A model generated the notes under the pieces. That model ran no database searches, was not told the origin of the DNA, and saw only the letters and a program-made list of their open reading frames with translations. A DNA stretch of 7,068 nt from JBFXDW01 sp050180745 (lineage in GTDB: Bacteria > Pseudomonadota > Alphaproteobacteria > UBA9219). The position numbers were made by a program, and so were the translations under genes. Shown here in pieces: positions 1-5,569 of this stretch. The stretch's first letter is position 1. Every line of letters starts with the position of its first letter. Location: the NCBI GenBank assembly GCA_050180745.1, contig JBFXDW010000089.1, positions 1 through 7,068 of the forward strand, given 5' to 3'.

Positions 1-107
1 TAGCCGGGTTGCCTCAAGCAAGAAAAGATTCTGGCTTACACCCCCACCACCCCAAGATGCGTGCCTTTACAGTGAAAGAAACAGCAAGGCTGGAGGTGTA
101 ACCTTCC

Positions 108-527
108 CTACCCCTGCTTACGGATGAATCCGACGCTGCCAACCTCGTCCAGAATTTTGCGCTCTTCGGCAGCCTCCTTTTGACGCTCTTTCAGAAGGCG
201 CTGCTCTTCGGCAATCTCATAACGCTTTTGCTCCTCAAAAAGCTCGGCCAGCTTATCCCGCGCCATTTCAATGGCTCTTACCATAATGTGCCGCTCTCTA
301 GCATAAGCTGCCCTCTTCTTAAGGTACTGCGCTAAATAAGCTGCGTAAGTCATACCCATACCTGGATTTTCATGAAGCAATGATTCTTGAGCTTGTTTCT
401 CAGCTTCAAGCAAAGCAATTTTAATATCAACAGCTTGCAACTGCTGATCCAACTTCGCCAAATGGGTCCGCTGTTCATCGACCTGCGTTTTCTGAAGCTT
501 TATAAGTGTTTGAAGACCGCTTTTCAT
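108..527 (-). CDS. fliJ: Flagellar export protein FliJ
   Basis: This 139-residue protein has the size and composition of FliJ, the soluble coiled-coil component of the flagellar type III export apparatus. FliJ sits in the FliI ATPase ring and links it to the FlhA gate. Nearly the whole length is charged, heptad-like helix rich in K, E, Q, A and L (about residues 3-55 and 62-130), with a short break around residues 53-60 (ENPGMGM). The start codon is ATG at 527, 11 bases after the fliI stop, so the two are surely co-transcribed; the ribosome binding site is weak (GTAAG). FliJ proteins diverge strongly in sequence, so the call rests on length, coiled-coil character and position after fliI. No gene or clear terminator is visible in the 107 bases downstream to the window edge. 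Confidence 0.9.
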   Translation of the reverse strand: MKSGLQTLIKLQKTQVDEQRTHLAKLDQQLQAVDIKIALLEAEKQAQESLLHENPGMGMTYAAYLAQYLKKRAAYARERHIMVRAIEMARDKLAELFEEQKRYEIAEEQRLLKERQKEAAEERKILDEVGSVGFIRKQG

Positions 528-538
528 ATCTTACGTTA

Positions 539-1882
539 TCATTTCGGAGGCCACGCCACGCCCAAGATCTGCGCGAGTTTCCCATAGCCACTCTCGATCG
601 TGTCGCTCTCTGTCTTCCCCTGATGGAGAAACTGCTCGATCGGTTCATAGTAATTCATCGCCTCGTCAACTTCAGCGTTCGAACCCTTGCGATACGCACC
701 CAGCCGGATCATCTCAGCCATGTTTTCGTAAGACGCAAGATGCCGCCGCGCCGCGCTGACAATCTCATTCTCAGACGCATTATTACATCCCGGCATCGTC
801 CGCGAGATACTGCGCAAAATATTCACCGCCGGATAGCGCCCCCGTTCGGCAATCGAGCGATCAAGCACAATATGCCCATCCAAAATACCGCGCGCAGCAT
901 CAGCGATCGGCTCGTTATGATCATCGCCATCCACCAAAACCGTGAACAATCCCGTGATGCTGCCCTCACCGCCAACCTCGCCTGGCCCTGCCCGCTCTAA
1001 CAACTTCGGCAGTTCGGCAAATGTCGTTGGCGGATAGCCCTTGGTTGTCGGCGGCTCCCCCGCCGCAAGACCGATCTCGCGCTGTGCCATAGCAAAGCGC
1101 GTCACACTATCCATCAAACACAAAACTTTCTTGCCCTGACTGCGAAAGAACTCGGCCACAGCCAAAGTCATATAAGCTGCCTGCCGCCGCATGAGCGGAG
1201 CCTCATCAGAAGTCGCGACAACAACCACGCTGCGCGCTAAACCTTCTGGCCCCAAATCATCGTGAATAAATTCCTGAACCTCGCGACCACGTTCACCGAT
1301 CAATCCGATCACCGACACATCCGCCGAAGTGTAACGCGCGATCATCGACATCAACACCGACTTCCCCACACCAGAGCCAGCAAAAATACCCATCCGCTGG
1401 CCACTGCAACAGGTGAGGAAGGTATTCAGCGCCCGCACACCGAGATCAAGCTTACCTCCAACGCGCTGCCGCTTATGGGCCGGAGGCGGCACATTGCGAA
1501 TCGGCAAAGGCACCTCTCCCACAGGCAAAGGAGCGCCTCCATCAATAGGCTCCCCTAACGCATTAATAACCCGCCCCAGCCACGCCGACGTCGGAGAAAT
1601 ACTCGGCTGCGCCTGCGCCACAACCGCCTTACAGCCCAAACCTACGCCATCAAGGGTGCTATAAGGCAGCAAAAGCGCGCGGTCATTGCGGAAGCCCACA
1701 ACCTCGCATAAGACTTGCCGCCCGCCCCGCGCATAAACCTCACAGCGCCCTCCAAGAGACAAATGACGCTCAACACCCGCAACTTCGATCAAAAGCCCCT
1801 GCACAGAGGCAACACGCCCAAAGACACGCGTAGCAGAAAGAGCTTCGATATCGGCAATAATACGGGCTGACTGATGCGGCAT
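539..1882 (-). CDS. fliI: Flagellum-specific ATP synthase FliI (export ATPase)
   Basis: FliI is the hexameric ATPase at the cytoplasmic base of the flagellar export gate; it helps unload and unfold export substrates. The product shows the full F1-beta/FliI/SctN architecture. There is an N-terminal beta-barrel (about residues 15-95), a Walker A loop AGSGVGKS near 168-175, the GLIGERGREV family signature near 193-202, and a Walker B strand VLCLMDS near 253-259. The motif ILDGHIVLDR follows near 333-342, then a helical C-terminal domain. At 447 residues it is normal length. I chose ATG at 1882; an in-frame TTG at 1897 would add five residues, and neither start has a strong Shine-Dalgarno, so it stays uncertain. 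It is the first gene of the visible fliI-fliJ unit and is divergent from ctrA. Confidence 0.96.
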   Translation of the reverse strand: MPHQSARIIADIEALSATRVFGRVASVQGLLIEVAGVERHLSLGGRCEVYARGGRQVLCEVVGFRNDRALLLPYSTLDGVGLGCKAVVAQAQPSISPTSAWLGRVINALGEPIDGGAPLPVGEVPLPIRNVPPPAHKRQRVGGKLDLGVRALNTFLTCCSGQRMGIFAGSGVGKSVLMSMIARYTSADVSVIGLIGERGREVQEFIHDDLGPEGLARSVVVVATSDEAPLMRRQAAYMTLAVAEFFRSQGKKVLCLMDSVTRFAMAQREIGLAAGEPPTTKGYPPTTFAELPKLLERAGPGEVGGEGSITGLFTVLVDGDDHNEPIADAARGILDGHIVLDRSIAERGRYPAVNILRSISRTMPGCNNASENEIVSAARRHLASYENMAEMIRLGAYRKGSNAEVDEAMNYYEPIEQFLHQGKTESDTIESGYGKLAQILGVAWPPK

Positions 1883-2097
1883 AAGAAACGCTTTCAAGGG
1901 CAGGAAAGACTAACCTTTTGTATTGTATAGAAAAAGGATCGAATCAGGAAGGAAATATTTTTTGTTAATTTTTCTGTTAATAATGTTTACTTTTTGCTAA
2001 AAGATTAAGAAAGATAGTTAAGGAGGGGAGACTCAGTATGGTTAACACCCTTCCCGACACATCACCATTTCTTTTAGCATGAAGCGAGGATTGAGCC
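1883..2097. promoter_or_regulatory. AT-rich divergent control region between fliI and ctrA
   Basis: This 215-base region must hold the promoters for both fliI (leftward) and ctrA (rightward). The segment from about 1950 to 2021 is very AT-rich and contains TTAA at 1965-1968, 1977-1980, 2005-2008 and 2018-2021, plus TTAAC at 2042-2046. The alphaproteobacterial CtrA box is TTAA-N7-TTAA; the best pair here has an 8-base spacer (1965-1980), so it is imperfect. On the minus strand TATACAAT (1922-1929) could be a -10 element for fliI, about 40 bases before its ATG, but I see no matching -35. CtrA autoregulation from here is inference. Confidence 0.5.
2038..2082 (+). CDS. Possible 14-residue leader peptide upstream of ctrA
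   Basis: A short open frame (ATG at 2038, TGA at 2080-2082) would encode MVNTLPDTSPFLLA. It is preceded by AAGGAGGGGAG at 2020-2030, seven bases before the ATG, the best Shine-Dalgarno match in the region and stronger than that of ctrA. It ends 15 bases before the ctrA start, in the same frame but separated by two TGA codons. It could be a translated leader affecting ctrA translation by coupling. It could also be chance, since a purine-rich SD next to an ATG occurs at random and no homolog is known to me. Confidence 0.3.
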   Translation: MVNTLPDTSPFLLA

Positions 2098-2799
2098 ATG
2101 CGCGTTTTACTTGTTGAAGATGATACCTCCGTTGCCAAGAGCATTGAGCTTATGCTGCAAGCCGAAGGCTTTATTGTCGATACGACCGATCTGGGCGAAG
2201 ACGGCCTTGAGATCGGCAAGCTTTATGATTACGACATCATCATCCTCGATTTGATGCTCCCTGACATTGATGGGTATGAAGTTCTGCGTCGCCTGCGGGC
2301 CGCACGTGTGGCAACACCTATCCTGATTCTCTCGGGATTGTCAGAGCTTGATAACAAGATTAAAGGCCTTGGGTTCGGTGCCGATGATTATCTCACCAAG
2401 CCTTTCGACCGCCGCGAGCTCGTTGCCCGCATCCACGCCATTATCCGCCGCAGCAAAGGCCATTCAGACAGCGTTATTCGCACAGGCAAGCTGACGGTCA
2501 ATCTGGATGCGCGTACGGTTGAAGTGAACAACGCGCCTCTCCACCTGACAGGCAAAGAATACGGCATTCTCGAGCTATTAAGCCTGCGCAAAGGCACAAC
2601 ACTGACTAAAGAAATGTTCCTCAACCACCTCTATGGAGGCATGGATGAGCCGGAACTTAAAATCATCGACGTGTTTGTCTGTAAATTGCGTAAGAAGCTA
2701 GCCCAAGCCGCAGGCGGTGATAATTACATAGAAACCGTCTGGGGCCGCGGCTATGTCCTGCGCGATCCGATTGAGGATAAGGCTAAAGAAAGCGCGTAA
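2098..2799 (+). CDS. ctrA: Cell-cycle/motility response regulator CtrA
   Basis: CtrA is an OmpR-type transcription factor that, when phosphorylated through the CckA-ChpT relay, binds TTAA-N7-TTAA sites. In many Alphaproteobacteria it drives flagellar and chemotaxis genes; in Caulobacter it also blocks replication initiation. The 233-residue product has an N-terminal receiver domain (1-118) with acidic EDD at 7-9, phospho-acceptor Asp51 (ILDLMLPD) and the conserved TKPF lysine near 98-101. The C-terminal winged helix (about 125-225) carries the CtrA hallmarks TGKEY, SLRKGTTLTKEMF and ETVWGRGYVLRDP. The start is ATG at 2098 with GCGAGGA at 2084-2090. The C-terminus ends KESA rather than the Ala-Ala used as a ClpXP signal in Caulobacter CtrA. 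It stands alone on the plus strand, divergent from fliI. Confidence 0.97.
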   Translation: MRVLLVEDDTSVAKSIELMLQAEGFIVDTTDLGEDGLEIGKLYDYDIIILDLMLPDIDGYEVLRRLRAARVATPILILSGLSELDNKIKGLGFGADDYLTKPFDRRELVARIHAIIRRSKGHSDSVIRTGKLTVNLDARTVEVNNAPLHLTGKEYGILELLSLRKGTTLTKEMFLNHLYGGMDEPELKIIDVFVCKLRKKLAQAAGGDNYIETVWGRGYVLRDPIEDKAKESA

Positions 2800-2834
2800 G
2801 GCTAAGCCTTGACATTGCCTCAGAGATATATGCT
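2798..2834 (+). promoter_or_regulatory. Weak hairpin and possible promoter after ctrA
   Basis: At the ctrA stop, AAGGC-TAA-GCCTT (2798-2810) can form a short hairpin but is not followed by a T run, so it is a poor terminator. Overlapping it is a perfect -35 hexamer TTGACA (2809-2814). The best downstream -10 candidates, TATATG (2827-2832) and TATGCT (2829-2834), lie only 12-14 bases away, shorter than the usual 16-18. A promoter for the solute-binding gene is plausible but weak. Confidence 0.25.
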
Positions 2835-2863
2835 CAGAACAAATCAATAAAGAGGGTTAGTTG

Positions 2864-3718
2864 ATGAATAAAACGTCTATCTTGTCGCTTGTGGTTGCAA
2901 CTATTGCGCTTATAGCCGTTTTTTTACTTCCCTCTTCACCAATCCACACACAAACAAAAACTGAAACAGCTTATGACAGAGTGACAAAAACGAACACTCT
3001 ACGCTGCGGGTATGCGATTGCAACCCCATGGTTTTACATTGACCCGACCACAGGAGAGAAAAAAGGCTACGCCTATGACGTAACAATGGCTGTAGCCGAT
3101 AAAATTGGACTCAAGGTTGATTGGACAGAAGAGACAGGATGGGGCGTCGCAGAACAAGGACTCCAAACAGGTCGTTACGATATGGTCTGTGGTTCTGTCT
3201 GTGTTGACCCGAACAGAAACCGTGCCGCTATCTATTCAACACCGTTCGAACATGCCCCGATTTTGCCTGTTTCACGAATTGATGACAGGCGTTTTGAAGC
3301 AGGCATAGAAACAATCAACGATCCCTCGGTTAGTGTTGGTGTTAAAAACGGACATGTTTTTGAGTATGTCGCAAAGGAAACATTTCCAAACGCAAGGCGC
3401 GTTTATGCCAATGACATCTCCGATGATACAGACTTTTTCCTGATGCTAGATTCAAAGAAGATAGACATTGCCTTTACCGGAAAAATTACTGCTGATTTAT
3501 ATGAAAAGGAAAATCCGGGAAAGATGCGTGTTTTACCCTACCCTGTACGTTATTGTGATGGCGCATTTATGATGCCTTTGGGCGAATTCAACTTCAAACA
3601 AATGATCGACAACGCTCTTATGGAACTGAACACCTCGGGACAACTAGATCAAATTGCAAAAAAACATATGCCTCTCGATCCCCTTTATATAAAGATGCCC
3701 GCGCATCCTTACAGGTAA
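2864..3718 (+). CDS. Family 3 extracellular solute-binding protein (amino-acid ABC transporter type), orphan
   Basis: The 284-residue product begins with an uncleaved-looking or signal hydrophobic segment (about residues 6-23) and then shows the bilobed family 3 solute-binding fold. Visible marks are TLRCGYAIATPWFYID near 45-60, GYAYDVTMAVADKIGL near 68-83, a QGLQTGRYDMV block near 98-108, a second-lobe VSVGVKNGHVFEY near 156-168, and a DIAFT strand near 201-205. There is no lipobox, so it should be periplasmic or N-terminally anchored. I chose ATG at 2864 because AGAGGG (2851-2856) is seven bases upstream; the adjacent TTG at 2861 is less well placed. No permease or ATPase gene is nearby. 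The gene is more AT-rich than its neighbours and its stop is 12 bases from the IS. The ligand cannot be read from sequence. Confidence 0.85.
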   Translation: MNKTSILSLVVATIALIAVFLLPSSPIHTQTKTETAYDRVTKTNTLRCGYAIATPWFYIDPTTGEKKGYAYDVTMAVADKIGLKVDWTEETGWGVAEQGLQTGRYDMVCGSVCVDPNRNRAAIYSTPFEHAPILPVSRIDDRRFEAGIETINDPSVSVGVKNGHVFEYVAKETFPNARRVYANDISDDTDFFLMLDSKKIDIAFTGKITADLYEKENPGKMRVLPYPVRYCDGAFMMPLGEFNFKQMIDNALMELNTSGQLDQIAKKHMPLDPLYIKMPAHPYR

Positions 3719-3730
3719 AACAAACTATGC

Positions 3731-3752
3731 TGGCCCCGGAATTTGAGACAGT
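3731..3752 (+). repeat. Left terminal inverted repeat of the IS3 element
   Basis: The first 22 bases of the IS read TGGCCCC, nine variable bases, then GACAGT. Against the reverse complement of the right end, the outer seven and inner six bases match exactly and four of the nine between them match, giving 17 of 22. Confidence 0.88.
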
Positions 3753-3770
3753 AGCTTAAGTGGAAAAGAG

Positions 3771-3805
3771 CCCCTAAAAAGAGGCCCGGAAAGGGCTGAA
3801 AGGGG
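3771..3805 (+). promoter_or_regulatory. orfA ribosome binding site within competing hairpins
   Basis: orfA is preceded by AGGGG at 3801-3805. Upstream CCCCT at 3771-3775 is complementary and could pair with it. GCCC (3784-3787) can instead pair with GGGC (3793-3796). Such structures in IS leaders can hide the transposase start when transcription enters from outside; this is inference from complementarity only. Confidence 0.3.
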
Positions 3806-3812
3806 AAAGAAC

Positions 3813-4085
3813 ATGTCAAGAACAAGAAAGAAGCACAGCGCCGCGTTCAAAGCGAAAGTGGCGCTGGCGGCGCTGCGGGAGGAAGGCACGATCTCGGAGC
3901 TTGCGGCGAAGTTTGAGATCCATCCGAACCAGATTTACACATGGAAGAAAGAGCTGACCGAAAAGGCGGCGGGTCTTTTTGACGGGAGCATCCAGTCGGA
4001 AGCCGAGCAAATCGCAAAGCTGCACCGGACGATTGGCAAGCTGGTTGCGGAGCGGGATTTTTTAGCGGATGTGCTCGGGAAGTAA
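3813..4085 (+). CDS. IS3-family transposase OrfA (DNA-binding subunit)
   Basis: The 90-residue product is a standard IS3 OrfA. It has a basic N-terminus (SRTRKKHS), a helix-turn-helix of the HTH_Tnp_1 type at about residues 10-47 (key stretch ISELAAKFEIHPNQIYTWKK), and a C-terminal amphipathic helix (about 64-85, EQIAKLHRTIGKL) of the leucine-zipper kind used for multimerisation. It binds the terminal repeats, and on its own OrfA usually acts as a regulator. The start is ATG at 3813 with AAAGGGG just upstream. Its last codons overlap the open -1 frame of orfB, and its stop TAA (4083-4085) lies in the loop of a predicted frameshift-stimulating hairpin. Confidence 0.93.
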   Translation: MSRTRKKHSAAFKAKVALAALREEGTISELAAKFEIHPNQIYTWKKELTEKAAGLFDGSIQSEAEQIAKLHRTIGKLVAERDFLADVLGK

Positions 4086-4097
4086 ACCTGCCTGAGC
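4058..4097 (+). promoter_or_regulatory. Programmed -1 ribosomal frameshift signal (orfA to orfAB)
   Basis: The heptamer T TTT TTA (4058-4064) is in the correct phase for a -1 slip: the zero-frame codons are TTT and TTA, and both tRNAs can re-pair on TTT. After an 8-base spacer, GCTCGGG (4073-4079) can pair with CCTGAGC (4091-4097), giving seven pairs including one G-U and an 11-base loop that contains the OrfA stop. The -1 frame is open from well inside orfA through to orfB. Together these make the transposase fusion the expected product. Confidence 0.75.
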
Positions 4098-4129
4098 GGC
4101 AAGAAAAGGTTGATCGCGAGCGCAAGGAC

Positions 4130-5104
4130 GTGACCATCGCGCGGCAGTGCGAACTTCTCGCCGTGCCTCGGGCGGCGGTGTATCGAACGCCGTCTGCGCC
4201 TCGCGCGCGCGATCTTGAAACAATGCGGCTGATTGATCGGCTGCATCTGGAGCGTCCTTTTTATGGCGCACGAAAACTCGCGTTTGTACTCACGCAAGGC
4301 GAGCACAAGATCGGGCGAAAGCGCGTGGGGCGGCTGATGCGCGTCATGGGGATTGAGACTCTTTACCGCAAACCGAACCTGAGCCGCCGACATCCGCAGC
4401 ACAAGATTTACCCGTATTTGCTTAGGAATTTGGCACTCGAGTGCGTCCATCAGGTGTGGAGTTGCGACATCACCTACATCCCGATGAAGCAGGGATTTTT
4501 GTATCTGGTGGCGGTGATCGACTGGCACAGTCGGTTGGTTTTGTCATGGCGCTTGTCGAACACGATGGACAAAAGTTTCTGCGTTGAAGCCGTCAAGGAA
4601 GCTTGCGATCAATACGGCGCGCCTGAAATCTTCAACACGGATCAGGGTGTGCAGTTCACCTGCGAGGCGTTCATCGCGCAGCTTGCGGAGCGTGGGATCA
4701 AGATCAGCATGGATGGAAAAGGAAGATGCCTCGACAACATTTTCTGCGAGCGTCTGTGGCGCAGTTTGAAGTACGAAGAGGTGTATCTCAAAGCGTACGA
4801 AACGCCGAGGGAAGCGCGCAAAGAAATCGGAAAATGGTTCACGTTTTATAACGACGAGCGTCCGCATCAAGCGCTTGAATACAACACGCCTCGCGCATTT
4901 TTTGAAGCCGCGCGGCCCTGTGGATATGATGGACAACGCGAAGAGGCGTTGCCCACATCTCCACAGGTTCAACAACCACAACAGAAGAAAAATGAAAAAG
5001 AAAAGGAGGATTCATATGAACAAAAAGACCTGATACAATCCGCCATCGCCTCACGCACGCCGCGTGCTGGCGCCGTTAACCAACAGGGCTGCTTTCCACC
5101 TTAA
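4130..5104 (+). CDS. IS3-family transposase OrfB (DDE catalytic part; made as OrfAB fusion)
   Basis: The coordinates give the isolated frame from GTG at 4130. The biological product is more likely the fusion that enters this frame at 4064, about 430 residues in all. There is an HTH_21-like region (about 30-85, with FYGARKLAFVL) and then an rve integrase core with the DDE triad at Asp113 (SCDITYIP), Asp171 (NTDQG) and Glu207 (FCERLW). The D-to-E gap of 35 residues is canonical. The terminal domain block ERPHQALEYNTPRAFF is intact. After about residue 262 comes a low-complexity Q/K/E-rich tail to residue 324, longer than the catalytic core needs and possibly out of its ancestral frame for a short stretch. 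Nothing visible inactivates the enzyme. Confidence 0.92.
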   Translation: MTIARQCELLAVPRAAVYRTPSAPRARDLETMRLIDRLHLERPFYGARKLAFVLTQGEHKIGRKRVGRLMRVMGIETLYRKPNLSRRHPQHKIYPYLLRNLALECVHQVWSCDITYIPMKQGFLYLVAVIDWHSRLVLSWRLSNTMDKSFCVEAVKEACDQYGAPEIFNTDQGVQFTCEAFIAQLAERGIKISMDGKGRCLDNIFCERLWRSLKYEEVYLKAYETPREARKEIGKWFTFYNDERPHQALEYNTPRAFFEAARPCGYDGQREEALPTSPQVQQPQQKKNEKEKEDSYEQKDLIQSAIASRTPRAGAVNQQGCFPP

Positions 5105-5115
5105 TTTAAGGGAAA

Positions 5116-5137
5116 ACTGTCGCACAAACAGGGGCCA
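5116..5137 (-). repeat. Right terminal inverted repeat of the IS3 element
   Basis: Read on the minus strand, this end is TGGCCCC, nine variable bases, then GACAGT, mirroring the left end. It lies 11 bases after the orfB stop and defines the right boundary at base 5137. Confidence 0.88.
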
Positions 5138-5530
5138 GGGCACGATGTTACTAACGGTCTACTTGGCGTGTACCATTTTGGTGTCTTAAAAAATAAAAAA
5201 GATGGAAGAGTTGTTGGAATCTCGACACTCGAAAGAACAGACACCCCGCACGAAGCAGAACTCTCGTGTTGGAAACAACCCTTATTAAACAGCACCATCT
5301 TTCGTAATGCAGTTAAGAGCTTGATGTCGTGGGGCAAGAAAACATGTGGATATGATCATTTTGTTGCCCGTATCACTCAAAAGACAGAAACTCAACGTGG
5401 CAATATCGCCGCTGTTTTAGCTGCTCAAAAAGCTGGCTTTCAAATCGAAGATATTCGCCATGCCAATGATCCAAAGGGAAATGGCAAAGAAACGCTGGTG
5501 CTAAGAGTAAGAAACTGGGAACCAAAGTAA
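5138..5530 (+). pseudogene. N-terminally truncated GNAT-like acetyltransferase remnant
   Basis: From the IS edge an open frame reads GHDVTNGLLGVYHFGVLKNK and continues for about 130 codons to TAA at 5530. The frame also runs open into the IS terminal repeat back to about 5105, so the gene was cut at its 5' side. The layout resembles a RimJ/RimL-type GNAT N-acetyltransferase: a strand pair around DGRVVGISTLER, then AELSCWKQPL, and a late NIAAVLAAQKAGF block like the N-x-x-S/A-x-x-x-x-x-K-x-GF acetyl-CoA region. About 40-50 N-terminal residues usual for the family are absent. A GTG at 5168 could start a 120-residue product but has no ribosome binding site. It converges on cheR with 39 bases between stops. 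The substrate is unknown and the family call is moderate. Confidence 0.6.
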
Positions 5531-5569
5531 ATATAATCACTTAAATATAAGCGCTCAGGTTATGATCGC

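Larger units (their letters stand above)
3731..5137 (+). mobile_element. IS3-family insertion sequence, 1407 bp, apparently intact
   Basis: The boundaries come from matching terminal inverted repeats that begin with TG and end with CA, as IS3 elements do. The element holds orfA and orfB in the 0 and -1 frames, with a complete DDE triad and an intact frameshift signal. It is more GC-rich than the flanking solute-binding gene. No 3-4 base target duplication is visible: the left flank is ATGC (3727-3730) and the right flank is GGGC (5138-5141). I do not assign a named IS or subgroup. Confidence 0.93.

Noticed and set aside
36..101. TTACACC (36-42) and GGTGTAA (95-101) form an inverted repeat after fliJ
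   Set aside because: The arms are only seven bases, separated by over 50 bases, with no T run. It is not convincing as a terminator or site, and no coding frame in 1-107 looks real.
506..1000. Long plus-strand reading frame opposite fliI
   Set aside because: It is the antisense shadow of a fully conserved fliI, with no ribosome binding site and no recognisable domain.
3935..4528. Long minus-strand reading frame across orfA and orfB
   Set aside because: It overlaps both transposase frames and has the arginine/histidine-rich composition of an antisense shadow of GC-rich coding DNA.
5055..5067. Perfect short palindrome GCACGC-C-GCGTGC near the end of orfB
   Set aside because: It lies within the coding tail with no T run after it. 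It is likely chance in GC-rich sequence.
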